DNA of 53,144 nucleotides, from NCBI RefSeq assembly GCF_900659635.1, contig NZ_CAACVB010000028.1, positions 1 through 53,144 of the forward strand. Direction: 5' to 3'. Below are positions 16,084-24,969 of the stretch, in pieces (position 1 is the first letter of the stretch; each line of letters starts with the position of its first letter). Source of the stretch: Actinomadura roseirufa (lineage in GTDB: Bacteria; Actinomycetota; Actinomycetes; Streptosporangiales; Streptosporangiaceae). The position numbers were made by a program, and so were the translations under genes. The notes below the pieces were generated by a model, which saw nothing but the letters and a program-made list of their open reading frames with translations, was not told the origin of the DNA and made no database searches.

Positions 16084-17556
16084 TCAGGAGGCGGGCAGCA
16101 GGTTGATGGCGTGATCGCCCGTCGCCCACAGGTACTGGACGGCGTAGGCGCGCCAGGGGCGCCACTCGGCGGCTCGCCGGGTGAGGGCCGCGGGGGTGGA
16201 GGGGAGGCCGAGGGTGCGGGCGGCCGCGCGGATGCCGAGGTCTCCCGGGATGAACGCGTCAGGGTCGCCGAGCGCACGCATCGCGATGGTCTCGACGGTC
16301 CACGGCCCGAATCCCGGAAGGGCCGCCAAGCGCGCGCGGGCCTCTTCCCAGTCGCTTCCCACGCCGAGATCGATGTCGCCCTTGGCGAGCGCCGTCACGA
16401 GGGTGGTGATGGTCGTCCGGCGGACCTGCGGGAACGCGAGGGCCTCGGGGTCCAGCCCGGCCAGTGCGGAGGGCGTCGGGAACAGGTGGGTCAGCCCTCC
16501 CCCGGGGTCACTGATCGGGTCGCCGTGGGCGAGGACGAGCCGGGCCGCGTGGGTGCGGGCGGCGGCCGTCGACACCTGCTGTCCGAGGACGGCCCGGACG
16601 GCGAACTCGGGGGCGTCCACGGTGCGCGGGACGCGGCGTCCCGGCGCCTTGGCGACGAGCGGGGCGAGCACGGGGTCGGCGCCCAGCAGGTCGTCCACGG
16701 CGACCGGGTCGGCGTCGAGGTCGAGCATCCACCGGCACCGGCTGATCGCGATGGTGAGGTCGCGCAGGTCGCTGAGGGTGAGGGTGCAGGCGACGTGGTC
16801 GGGCCGGGGGCTCAGGGTGGCGATGCCGTGCCCGTGGGGGAGGCGCATCGTGCGGCGGTACGCGCCGTCCCGCCACTCCTCGACGCCGGGGACGGCGGTC
16901 GCGGCGAGGTGCCCGAACAGGTTGTCGGGGCAGAGCGGTGCCCGGAAGGGGAGCCGCAGGGAGAGGGATCCCGAACCCGCGGGCGGGTGGCCCTTGGCGA
17001 CGCGGTCGCGCAGCTGGGTGGGAGTGAGTGCGAACACCTCCTTCACGGTGTCGTTGAAGGCGCGGATACTGGCGAAACCTGAGGCGAAGGCAACGTCCCC
17101 CATTGGGAGGGGTGTCGTCTCGATGAGGAGGCGGGCCGTCTGCGCGCGCTGGGCCCGCGCCAGGGCCAGTGGGCCGGCGCCCAGTTCGGCGTTGAGCTGA
17201 CGCTCGATCTGGCGGGTGCTGTAGCCCAGCCGGACAGCGAGGCCGGGGACGCCGTCGCGGTCGACGACGCCGTCGGCGATGAGGCGCATGGCCCGCGCGA
17301 CGACGTCCGCGCGGTGGTTCCACTCGGGGGAGCCGGGGCTGGTGTCGGGCCGGCACCGCTTGCAGGCGCGGAAACCGGCCTGCTGCGCGGCGGCGGCGCT
17401 AGGGTAGAACCGCATGTTCTGGGGTTTGGGCGGCACGACCGGGCAGCTCGGGCGGCAGTAGATCCCGGTGGTCACGACCCCGGTGAAGAACCACCCGTCG
17501 AACCGGGCGTCCTTCGACTGGACGGCCCGCACGCACCTTTCCACATCTTCGTGCAT
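16084..17556 (-). CDS. Ada-AlkA fusion: methyl-sensing regulator and 3-methyladenine DNA glycosylase
   Basis: A 490-residue fusion. Residues 1-75 form the Ada zinc domain with cysteines C34, C38, C65 and C68; C34 is the equivalent of the methylphosphotriester acceptor. An AraC-type DNA-binding region follows (about 85-185, DVAFASGFASIRAFNDTVKEVF). From about 200 onward it is AlkA-like, with an N-terminal AlkA domain and an HhH-GPD domain containing LPGFGPWTVETIAMRALGD and the catalytic aspartate in FIPGDLG. It should sense methylation damage, activate its own operon and excise alkylated bases. It is followed by ogt on the same strand. Confidence 0.94.
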   Translation of the reverse strand: MHEDVERCVRAVQSKDARFDGWFFTGVVTTGIYCRPSCPVVPPKPQNMRFYPSAAAAQQAGFRACKRCRPDTSPGSPEWNHRADVVARAMRLIADGVVDRDGVPGLAVRLGYSTRQIERQLNAELGAGPLALARAQRAQTARLLIETTPLPMGDVAFASGFASIRAFNDTVKEVFALTPTQLRDRVAKGHPPAGSGSLSLRLPFRAPLCPDNLFGHLAATAVPGVEEWRDGAYRRTMRLPHGHGIATLSPRPDHVACTLTLSDLRDLTIAISRCRWMLDLDADPVAVDDLLGADPVLAPLVAKAPGRRVPRTVDAPEFAVRAVLGQQVSTAAARTHAARLVLAHGDPISDPGGGLTHLFPTPSALAGLDPEALAFPQVRRTTITTLVTALAKGDIDLGVGSDWEEARARLAALPGFGPWTVETIAMRALGDPDAFIPGDLGIRAAARTLGLPSTPAALTRRAAEWRPWRAYAVQYLWATGDHAINLLPAS

Positions 17557-17606
17557 TCCTCCAGCATCACCGATGGTCAGGCGGATTCACTAGCGGGAAT
17601 CCGACA

Positions 17607-18584
17607 TCAACCCTCCGGGGCCGGGCGGCCCGCGAACGCGTACAGGACGACGCCGAGGCTGATCGCGGCGATGCCCGCCCAGGCGAGGGCGCCGGGCACG
17701 TCCGTGGTGGTGAACAGCGGTTCGAGCAGGGCGACGAACACGACCTCGACGGCCTGCGTCGCCTCCACGGCCGCGAGCCGCAGCGGATGCCGCCGGACCC
17801 GGTGCGTCGCGGCGAAGAACAGCGACGTCGCGACCACGCCGGAGCTGACGGCGACGACGAGGGTCGTGGCGAGCTGCCCGGCCGTCGGCGCCCCGGCGCG
17901 GACGCCCCCGGCGAGCGCCGTCACCAGCCAGAACGGCAGGCTCGCGATCGACATGGCGAGCAGCCGCTGGAAGGTGTCCAGGTCCGTCCCGGCCAGCTCC
18001 ATGGTGCGGCGGTTGCCGACCGGGTAGGCGACGGCCGCGACCAGCACGGCGGCGACCCCGCCCGCCATGCTCGCCGACGAGCCGCCCTGGCCGCCGGCCT
18101 GGGTGAGGAACACCCCGGCCAGGATGACGGCGGACAGCGCCAGGCCGCGGCCGGGGATCCGCGCGCGCTCGTCGCGGTACAGCAGCGGCGCGAGGAGCAT
18201 CCCGCACACGATCGTGACCTGCCAGGTCGCGGCGACCGTCCAGCCGGGCGCGAGGTCGGCGGCCAGGCACATCGGCGCGTAGAACAGCCCGAAGCCGACC
18301 GTGCTCCACAGCGTCCAGGGCAGGGGAGCGGCGCGCAGCGCCCGCAGGACGGGGCCGACGCCGCCGCGGAGGCCGACGATCACCAGGAAGATCGGTAGTG
18401 AGAAGAGGAACCGGAGGGCGCCGCTCCACTCCCAGGCGCCGCCGTCCACGGCCATCATCCGGTTGGCGATGAACGAGACGGAGAAGAACAGCGCGCCGAG
18501 CACGCCCAGCCCGATCGAGGCCGTGGCACCGGCCCGTCCGGTGGCGCCCCGCACGGACGCGGCGGGAGCCTCGGCTTTCACCAC
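17607..18584 (-). CDS. Multidrug-resistance efflux transporter family (DMT superfamily, EmrE-like)
   Basis: A 325-residue protein with ten transmembrane segments. It begins with a 20-residue polar leader, then IGLGVLGALFFSVSFIANRMMAV. Internal motifs include LYRDERARIPG and VRRHPLRLAAVEATQAVEVVFVALLEPL. It matches the putative multidrug resistance efflux family of the drug/metabolite transporters; the substrate is unknown. Two consecutive GTG codons (18584, 18581) can start it. A perfect GGGAACGTTCCC palindrome abuts the start on the upstream side and may serve as an operator. Confidence 0.85.
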   Translation of the reverse strand: MVKAEAPAASVRGATGRAGATASIGLGVLGALFFSVSFIANRMMAVDGGAWEWSGALRFLFSLPIFLVIVGLRGGVGPVLRALRAAPLPWTLWSTVGFGLFYAPMCLAADLAPGWTVAATWQVTIVCGMLLAPLLYRDERARIPGRGLALSAVILAGVFLTQAGGQGGSSASMAGGVAAVLVAAVAYPVGNRRTMELAGTDLDTFQRLLAMSIASLPFWLVTALAGGVRAGAPTAGQLATTLVVAVSSGVVATSLFFAATHRVRRHPLRLAAVEATQAVEVVFVALLEPLFTTTDVPGALAWAGIAAISLGVVLYAFAGRPAPEG

Positions 18585-18596
18585 GGGAACGTTCCC
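18585..18596. promoter_or_regulatory. 12-bp palindrome at a translation start
   Basis: GGGAACGTTCCC lies directly before the GTG start of the efflux gene, overlapping where a ribosome binding site would be. It could bind a repressor or fold in the mRNA. No regulator gene is adjacent. Confidence 0.35.
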
Positions 18597-18825
18597 TTCT
18601 CGCGCCGGCCGGTGCTCCCGATCATCGTCGGCGGGCAGGGGCGCGGGCCAGACACTATCCAGAACAGAACAGGACGGATCAGGTCAATGGCTCGGACCGT
18701 CGTCTCCCGACGCCCGCCGCATGACCCCCGAGGTAATCGATCTCCGTCCGCCGAGACGGCAGCGTAGGGGACACCGGGAGGGAGGAACCCCTCCGAACCC
18801 GGACCGAACCGATGGGAGCATGACC

Positions 18826-19191
18826 ATGAGCGACGTTCAGCAGCGGGTCGAGCGTTACCTGGCCGTCTGGAACGAGACCGACCCCGCCGCCCGCCGCGCC
18901 GCGATCGACGCGCTGTTCACCGAGGCGCCCGTGTACGTCGACCCGCTCGGCCTGGCCGAGGGCCGGGACGCGATCGACGCCTTCGTCGGCGCCGCCCAGG
19001 GCCAGTTCCCCGGCCTGGTCTTCCGCCCCGCGGGCGTCGTGGACGCCCACCACAACGTGGCCCGCTTCACCTGGGAGCTGGGCCCCGAGGACGGCGAGGC
19101 GATCGTGGTCGGTTTCGACGTGGTGGCGTTCGACGAGGACGGCCGCTTCGACCGGGTGACCGGGTTCCTCGACAAGGTCCCGGCCGCCTGA
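18826..19191 (+). CDS. SnoaL-like / NTF2-fold protein
   Basis: A 121-residue single-domain protein with the NTF2/SnoaL pattern: helical start QQRVERYLAVWNETDPAARRAAIDALFTEAPVYVDPLGLAEGRDAIDAFV, then strands VDAHHNVARFTWELGPEDG and VGFDVVAFDEDGRFDRVTGFLDK. Such domains act as isomerases, cyclases or binding proteins; the substrate is unknown. Of two in-frame ATGs, 18826 is chosen because GGGAG at 18814-18818 is 7 bp away; the ATG at 18820 is too close. Confidence 0.85.
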   Translation: MSDVQQRVERYLAVWNETDPAARRAAIDALFTEAPVYVDPLGLAEGRDAIDAFVGAAQGQFPGLVFRPAGVVDAHHNVARFTWELGPEDGEAIVVGFDVVAFDEDGRFDRVTGFLDKVPAA

Positions 19192-19260
19192 CCGGGACCT
19201 CGCCGGAGTCGGGGTGACGCCCCGCGGGAAGAGCGGCGCTCCCGGTACGGGGGCGCACGG

Positions 19261-20046
19261 TCAGATCTGGCGGAGCGCGCCCCCGTCCACCGCCCACTCG
19301 GCCCCGGTGACCTGGACGGCCAGGGGCGACAGCAGGTAGGCGATGACGCGCGCCACGTCCAGGGGCGTGCCGAGCCGCCGGACGGGCAGCCGCCGTTCCC
19401 GCACGACGAACCGCTCGACGGCCTCCTCGACGGGGAGGCCGTACTGGTCGGCGAGCTGGTCGGCGAACCCGCCGGGGCGGTCCCAGAGCCGCGTGCGGGT
19501 GGGGCCGGGCGTCACGACGTTCGAGCGGACCCCGCACCGCCCGAACTCCCCCGCCAGCGTCTTCGACACCGACAGCAGGGCCGTCTTGGACGCGGCGTAG
19601 TCGACCAGCGGCGTGTCGGGGAACCGCCCGGCCTCGCTGGAGACGTGCACCAGGCTGCCCGCGCCCTGGTCGATCAGGGCGGGCAGCGCGGCGCGGGCCA
19701 TCCGCACCGCCGCGTGGAGGTTCAGCTCGAAGGTGGCGTGCCACTGCCGGTCGGTGACGTCCAGGAAGCCGATCCGCGAGTCGAGCGCGCCGGCGTTGTT
19801 GACCAGCCCGTCCAGCCGGCCGTGCCGGTCGAGCGCGGCGTCCACGACGCGCTGCGCGGCGGCCGGGTCGGTGAGGTCGGCGGCGACGCCGGTGACGTGC
19901 GCGCCGAGCCGTTGGAGGGGAGCGGCGTCGCGGGCGACGCCCACCACGCGGGCGCCCTCGGCGGCCAGCAGCCGGGCGGTGGCCTCGCCGATCCCGGCGG
20001 AGGCCCCGGTGACGACGTACACCTTGCCGTCGAGTTCGAGATCCAT
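19261..20046 (-). CDS. Short-chain dehydrogenase/reductase
   Basis: A 261-residue classical SDR. The cofactor loop TGASAGIG lies at residues 13-20, NNAG at 83-86, the catalytic serine near 136, and Y150-xxx-K154 in YAASK. The end, QVTGAEWAVDGGALRQI, is typical of FabG-like enzymes. Its gene ends a two-gene leftward operon 45 bp after the MFS gene, and the MmyB-type regulator divergent from the MFS gene likely controls both. The substrate is unknown. Confidence 0.92.
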   Translation of the reverse strand: MDLELDGKVYVVTGASAGIGEATARLLAAEGARVVGVARDAAPLQRLGAHVTGVAADLTDPAAAQRVVDAALDRHGRLDGLVNNAGALDSRIGFLDVTDRQWHATFELNLHAAVRMARAALPALIDQGAGSLVHVSSEAGRFPDTPLVDYAASKTALLSVSKTLAGEFGRCGVRSNVVTPGPTRTRLWDRPGGFADQLADQYGLPVEEAVERFVVRERRLPVRRLGTPLDVARVIAYLLSPLAVQVTGAEWAVDGGALRQI

Positions 20047-20091
20047 GATCCTTTCCTGCTTTCTGTCGAGGGCGGGACGTCCGGGGACGTT

Positions 20092-21477
20092 TCAGGAGCG
20101 GCGGAGGAAGCCGGCGACGAGCCCGGCGCCCGCGAGCGTGATCGCCGCGTTGGCGAGGGTCGCGGCGTGCACGCCGCCGAGGACGGTGGCGTGCGCGGTC
20201 GCGACGGCGCTCATGACCGGGATGCCGAGGGTGATCGCGACCTGCTGGGTCATGGTGGCCAGGCCCGTCGCCAGGCCCTGCTCGCCGTCGGGCAGCCCGG
20301 CGGTCGCGGTGCCCATGAACGCGACGATCGCGACGAGGTTGCCGAAGCCGCCGATCGCGGTGGCGGTCAGCAGCAGCCCGAGCCCGCCGCGCCCGGAGCC
20401 GAGGCCGAGCAGCGCGGCCGTCGCCGCGGCCTGCAGGACGAGCCCGCCCGCGAGGGCGGCCCGGCCGCCGAACCGGCCGATGAGGCGCGGCGCGGCGACG
20501 CCCCCGGCGAAGGTCCCGGCGCCCAGGACGCCGAGGGCGAGGCCGGTCGCCAGCGGGGAGAAGCCGAGGACCTGCTGGAGGTACAGGGTCATCAGGAACA
20601 CCAGCGAGGTCTCGGTGGCGAAGGCGATGAACCCGCCCGCGTTCCCCCACGCCACGGTCCGCCTGGTCAGCACGCCGAGCGGAGCCAGCGGGGCCGGGGA
20701 ACGCCGCTCGATCAGGACGAACGCGACGAGCAGGACGGCCGCCGCCGCGAGCGCGGCCAGTGCCAGGAAATCGTCCCCGCCGTGCGCCCCTAGGGCGGTG
20801 ATGCCGTAGACGAGCGCGAGGAGGCCGCCGGTGACGGTCACGGCGCCGGGGACGTCCAGCCGCGCCGCGTCCCGCGACCGGCTCTCGGCGACCAGGGCGG
20901 GCGTGACGGTGAGGATCACCGCCGCCACCGGCACGTTGACCAGGAACGCCCACCGCCAGCTCAGCAGGTCGGTGAGCACCCCGCCGAGGATCGCGCCCAC
21001 GGTGAACCCGGCGGACATCAGCGCGCCGGAGAGCCCGAGCGCCCGCGTCCGCAGCGGCCCCTCGGGGAAGGACGTGGTGAGCAGCGACAGGGCCGCCGGG
21101 GTGGCGATCGCGGTGGCCAGGCCCTGGAGCACGCGCCCGGTCAGCAGCATCGCCGGGGACGTGGCGAGCCCGCCGGCCAGCGAGCCGACCGCGAGCAGCG
21201 CCATGCCCGCCAGGAGCATCCTGCGTCGTCCGAACAGGTCGGCGACGCGGCCGAACAGGAGGGTGAACCCGGCCGCGGGAAGCGCGAACGCCGTCGCGAT
21301 CCACTGGAGCCGGTCAAGGCCGAAGCCAAGCCCGTCCCCGACGACGGGCAGGGCCACGTTCAGGATGGAAAAGTCGATGGCGAGCATGAACTGCGCGCCG
21401 AGGAGGAGGGTCAGAGTCAGCTTGTGCCGTGACGACATCCGCTCGGGGGAGGCGATGTCGGCGGTGAGAGTGGTCAT
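20092..21477 (-). CDS. MFS multidrug transporter (DHA2-like)
   Basis: A 461-residue protein with about 14 transmembrane helices. After a short cytoplasmic leader come LLLGAQFMLAIDFSILNVALPVVGDGLG and GRVADLFGRRRMLLAG, the MFS loop 2-3 motif. The AIDFSILNVALP start is characteristic of the DHA2 drug:H+ antiporters. It is divergent from the XRE/MmyB regulator at 21566 (88-bp gap) and is followed by an SDR. The ATG at 21477 gives the correct N-terminus. Confidence 0.92.
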   Translation of the reverse strand: MTTLTADIASPERMSSRHKLTLTLLLGAQFMLAIDFSILNVALPVVGDGLGFGLDRLQWIATAFALPAAGFTLLFGRVADLFGRRRMLLAGMALLAVGSLAGGLATSPAMLLTGRVLQGLATAIATPAALSLLTTSFPEGPLRTRALGLSGALMSAGFTVGAILGGVLTDLLSWRWAFLVNVPVAAVILTVTPALVAESRSRDAARLDVPGAVTVTGGLLALVYGITALGAHGGDDFLALAALAAAAVLLVAFVLIERRSPAPLAPLGVLTRRTVAWGNAGGFIAFATETSLVFLMTLYLQQVLGFSPLATGLALGVLGAGTFAGGVAAPRLIGRFGGRAALAGGLVLQAAATAALLGLGSGRGGLGLLLTATAIGGFGNLVAIVAFMGTATAGLPDGEQGLATGLATMTQQVAITLGIPVMSAVATAHATVLGGVHAATLANAAITLAGAGLVAGFLRRS

Positions 21478-21565
21478 GCCGGAACGATCGCCCGCGGTGT
21501 GGGACCCGACCCAGCCCCCGGCCTTTCGTACCACTGGCAGTAGCAGCCTGGATAACCTCACCGGC

Positions 21566-22435
21566 ATGGCACGGAACGGCGAACTGGGCGAGTTCCTCAA
21601 GTCACGGCGCGCGCGCCTGCGCCCCGAGGACGTCGGTGTTCCCTCGTACGGATCCCGCCGCCGCGTCCCTGGCCTACGCCGTGAGGAGCTGGCGCAGCTC
21701 GCCGGGGTCAGCGTCGCGTACTACATCCGCCTGGAGCAGGGGACGGCCGAGGGCGTCTCCACCGAGATCCTCGACGCGGTCTCCAGGGCCCTCCGGCTGG
21801 ACGGCGACGAGCACGCCCACCTGCACCGCCTCGCGCACCCCCCGCGCCGCGCCCGCGAGCAGGCCCCGCCCCGCCTGCGGGCACCGCTCCAGTACTTGCT
21901 CGACTCCATCGAGCACGCCCCCGCCTACATCGTCGGCCACCACACCAATGTCGTGGCTTGGAACCGCCTTACAGCGGCGGTCTTCGTCGATCTGGCGAAC
22001 GTCCCCGCGGATGAGCGGACCTGGTCGCATCAGATCCATCTCAGTGACGACTACAAGGCGCGCCTAGGCGACAACTGGCCGACCGTGGCCCGCCGTAACG
22101 CGGCCTACCTCCGCTTCCGGTCCGGCCAAGACCCGGACGACCCGCAACTCCAGGCCCTCATCGCGTGCCTACGTGAACGCAGCCCCGACTTCGGGCGCCT
22201 GTGGTCAGCTCACCATGTGACGGATCTGACCCATGGTGAGGCGCGCATCGACCATCCCGAGGTCGGACGGATCGTCCTGCCCTTCGAGACCCTGCACCTC
22301 CCCGGCGACCCGGACCTGAGCCGTCTCATGCTCTACGCCGCCGAGCCGGGATCCCCGTCGGAGCGGGCCCTTCGCACCCTGGCGGAGTCGTCGTCCCATC
22401 TGTCCAGCGCTGACCTCGCGGAGGAATCCGCCTAG
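21566..22435 (+). CDS. XRE regulator with MmyB-like ligand-binding domain
   Basis: A 289-residue regulator. The helix-turn-helix at residues 6-75 contains LGEFLKSRRARLRPEDVG, PGLRREELAQLAGVSVAYYIRLEQG and ILDAVSRALRLDGDEHAHLHRLA. The MmyB-like domain follows (LQYLLDSIEHAPAYIVGHHTNVVAWNRLTAAVF), a PAS-like fold that can bind fatty acids. It very likely represses the divergent MFS-SDR operon. GATAAC at 21551-21556 is a possible -10. The gene ends with a 4-bp convergent overlap with the DUF2568 gene. Confidence 0.93.
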   Translation: MARNGELGEFLKSRRARLRPEDVGVPSYGSRRRVPGLRREELAQLAGVSVAYYIRLEQGTAEGVSTEILDAVSRALRLDGDEHAHLHRLAHPPRRAREQAPPRLRAPLQYLLDSIEHAPAYIVGHHTNVVAWNRLTAAVFVDLANVPADERTWSHQIHLSDDYKARLGDNWPTVARRNAAYLRFRSGQDPDDPQLQALIACLRERSPDFGRLWSAHHVTDLTHGEARIDHPEVGRIVLPFETLHLPGDPDLSRLMLYAAEPGSPSERALRTLAESSSHLSSADLAEESA

Positions 22436-22812
22436 AGGGACTGGTTCCTGGCGCTACGGAAGTGGGCTTCGCGGTCCAGGGTGGCGAGGACCGTGTTGAC
22501 GAGGACCACTGCCGCGAAGACAAGAGCGAGAACGGGACGGCCCACCCCGTACAGGGCCAGCGCCCCCGAGCCGAAGACCACGGCCTTCACGAGGAGGACG
22601 AAGGGCAACGGCACCGTGTACTTGGCCCGTGGCGCCGCGAAAGCGCCCCACAGGGCCATCGCCAGGATCGGCGCGCCGAGGCCGAGGAGGATGTGCGCGA
22701 GGACGTTCCCGCCGGTGGTGAACCCCCACCAGGCCAGCGCGGCGAGGGCCACGAGTTCCAGCAGGAACGCCAGGCCCTCGTTGACCGCGTGAAGCGGGCC
22801 GGGAAGACGCAC
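22432..22812 (-). CDS. YrdB/DUF2568 family membrane protein
   Basis: A 126-residue protein with four predicted transmembrane helices, beginning NEGLAFLLELVALAALAWWGFTTG and containing LGAPILAMALWGAFAAPRAKYTVPLPFVLLVKAVVFG, the DUF2568/YrdB signature. The function is unknown. It overlaps the converging XRE gene by 4 bp. Confidence 0.85.
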   Translation of the reverse strand: MRLPGPLHAVNEGLAFLLELVALAALAWWGFTTGGNVLAHILLGLGAPILAMALWGAFAAPRAKYTVPLPFVLLVKAVVFGSGALALYGVGRPVLALVFAAVVLVNTVLATLDREAHFRSARNQSL

Positions 22813-22882
22813 ACGCCGATCGTCCCACCGGGCCCGGCGGCGCCGCTACCCTGCGAGCAGCGATGATCTCAGGAGGAGCGTG

Positions 22883-24040
22883 ATGGACGGGCCGGTCGTC
22901 GGCTGGCGAGAGGACGGGCGCGAGATCCGCGCCCGGTGGCGGTCGGAGAGCGGCGCGCCGCCGCCGCGCCGGGTCGTGGTCGCCGGGGACGAGACCCGAG
23001 CGGACGACGCGTACCGGATGGCCTGCGAGGGGACCGCGCTGCTGTGGCGCGGCGACTACCAGAACGCCCGGCAGTTGCTGTCGGCCATGGCGCGGCGTAT
23101 CGACCGGCCACCGCGCAGACGCAGGCACAAGGCGGAACCGTCCCAAGTACAGGCGTTCCACCTGTATCGGCAGGCGCGGGCCCAGCGCGCGCGGACGCTG
23201 GGGATGCTGCTCGTCCCGTTCGAGGCGGGGCACGTGATGCCCCTGAGGCGGGCACCGGACGTCCAGGACGCGTGCCGGGCGGCGTACGGACCGGACGATC
23301 AGCCCTATGTGACGTCCCTGCGCGAGATCCTCGGACTGGTCGGCGCCTATGAGTGGCGTGAGAAGGGCGTGCCGATCCCAGCGCTGGGTGGGGGGCGGAT
23401 CCACCCGCACTATGGCGTGTTCTCCCCCGTCCGGGGCGAGTACGTCGATCTGGTCGCGGAGGCGCCGCTCCCCGGCACCGACTCCGCGTTCGACATCGGC
23501 ACGGGCACCGGTGTTCTGGCCGCCGTTCTCGCACGCCGCGGCTTGGAACATGTCACCGCCACTGATCAGGACCCGCGCGCGCTTGCCTGTGCCCAGGAGA
23601 ACGTCTCCAGGCTCGGTCTGGCCGAGCGGGTGGAGGTCGTCCAGAAGGACCTGTTCCCCGAGGGGCAGGCGAGGCTCATCGTGTGCAATCCCCCGTGGGT
23701 GCCCGCGAAGCCCGGCTCCCCCTTGGACCATGCCGTGTACGACCCGGACAGCCGGATGCTCAAGGGCTTCCTGGCGGGGCTCCCCGGCCACCTGGAACCG
23801 GACGGGGAAGGCTGGCTGATCCTCTCCGACCTGGCCGAACATCTCGGGCTGAGGTCACGCGAAGAGCTGCTCCAGGCGTTCACGGCGGCAGGGCTGGAGG
23901 TCGCCGGACGGCTGGACGCCAAGCCCGTCCACCCGCGCGCCGCCGACCCGGACGACCCCCTGCACGCCGCACGGGCCGCCGAGGTCACCTCGCTGTGGCG
24001 GCTCAGGCATGGCTCCGGTGGGCGGTCTCCGGGCCGATGA
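22883..24040 (+). CDS. Class I SAM-dependent methyltransferase (HemK-like NPPW motif)
   Basis: A 385-residue protein. An N-terminal helical part of about 150 residues precedes a Rossmann methyltransferase. Motif I is FDIGTGTGVLAAVLARRG, the acidic loop is TATDQDPRALACAQENV, and motif IV is IVCNPPWVPAKPGSPLDHAVYDPD. The NPPW tetrapeptide is shared with enzymes that methylate a side-chain or ring nitrogen (PrmC, N6-adenine). The target is not known. AGGAGGAG at 22871-22878 favours the ATG at 22883 over the GTG at 22880. The 3' end overlaps the opposing regulator gene by 38 bp. Confidence 0.87.
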   Translation: MDGPVVGWREDGREIRARWRSESGAPPPRRVVVAGDETRADDAYRMACEGTALLWRGDYQNARQLLSAMARRIDRPPRRRRHKAEPSQVQAFHLYRQARAQRARTLGMLLVPFEAGHVMPLRRAPDVQDACRAAYGPDDQPYVTSLREILGLVGAYEWREKGVPIPALGGGRIHPHYGVFSPVRGEYVDLVAEAPLPGTDSAFDIGTGTGVLAAVLARRGLEHVTATDQDPRALACAQENVSRLGLAERVEVVQKDLFPEGQARLIVCNPPWVPAKPGSPLDHAVYDPDSRMLKGFLAGLPGHLEPDGEGWLILSDLAEHLGLRSREELLQAFTAAGLEVAGRLDAKPVHPRAADPDDPLHAARAAEVTSLWRLRHGSGGRSPGR

Positions 24041-24857
24041 CGCGCAGCAGCTCCAGCGCCTCGATGGTGGGCGAGCCGGGCGGCGGGGTGAAGACGAACA
24101 CCCGCTGGTCCTCCGCCGGGGTCAGCAGCACCTCCGTGTCGAACTCGATCGCGCCGACCTCCGGGTGCAGGACCTTCATCCGGCTCGTGCGGTGCAGGCC
24201 GACCTCGTGCATGTCCCACAGCCGCGTGAACTCCGGGCTGGCCTCGTGCAGCCGGGCGACCAGCGCCGCCGCGGCCGGGTCGTCACCGCGCCGGGCCACC
24301 GCGGCGCGCAGGTCGGCGACGTGGAGGCGGCCGTTGCGGTCGTGCTCGTCCACCGGGTACGCCTGCCGGACGAACGGGTCGGTGAACCAGCGCCAGACGA
24401 TGTTGCGGTCCTGCTCGTCGACCGTGCAGACGCAGCCGAACAGGGCCTCCGCCAGGGCGTTCTGAGCCAGCACGTCGCCGAGGTCGCCGACGATCTGCGC
24501 GGGGGTCTCGGCCAGCCGGTCCAGCAGGTACAGCAGGCCGGGCCGGACGTGCTCGCCCGCGAAGGGGCCCGCGGGCGGCCGGTGCCCGGCCAGGACGTAC
24601 AGGTGGTCGCGCTCGTCCCCGTTCAGCCGCAGGGCGCGGGCGAGCGCGCCGAGGAGCTGCGTCGACGGCTGCGGGCTGCGGGCCTGCTCCAGCCGCATGT
24701 AGTAGTCCGCGGACATCCCGGCGAGCTGCGACACCTCCTCGCGGCGCAGTCCGGGCGTGCGGCGGCGCGGCCCGGTGGCCAGGCCGACCTCCTGCGGGCG
24801 CAGGCGCTCGCGGGAGCGGCGGAGGAAGTCGGCGAGCTGCCGGCGGTCCATCTCCAT
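24003..24857 (-). CDS. XRE regulator with MmyB-like ligand-binding domain
   Basis: A 284-residue regulator of the same class as the one at 21566. The helix-turn-helix is PGLRREEVSQLAGMSADYYMRLEQARSPQPSTQLLGALARAL at about residues 34-75. The MmyB domain begins LLYLLDRLAETPAQIVGDLGDVLAQNALAEALFG and ends with RMKVLHPEVGAIEFDTEVLLTPAEDQRVFVFTPPPGSP. It is divergent from an alpha/beta hydrolase, its likely target. Alternative start at 24851. Its end overlaps the converging methyltransferase gene by 38 bp. Confidence 0.92.
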   Translation of the reverse strand: MEMDRRQLADFLRRSRERLRPQEVGLATGPRRRTPGLRREEVSQLAGMSADYYMRLEQARSPQPSTQLLGALARALRLNGDERDHLYVLAGHRPPAGPFAGEHVRPGLLYLLDRLAETPAQIVGDLGDVLAQNALAEALFGCVCTVDEQDRNIVWRWFTDPFVRQAYPVDEHDRNGRLHVADLRAAVARRGDDPAAAALVARLHEASPEFTRLWDMHEVGLHRTSRMKVLHPEVGAIEFDTEVLLTPAEDQRVFVFTPPPGSPTIEALELLRVIGPETAHRSHA

Positions 24858-24969
24858 GTCTCCATCATCCGACCGGTTGCGCCGTGCCCGCACCCCGCAG
24901 CGTGGGATCGCTGATCCTAGCCAGAACGGTCCGCTCCTCATGGGCGGCCCGCGCTGGCAGTTTCGAGAC

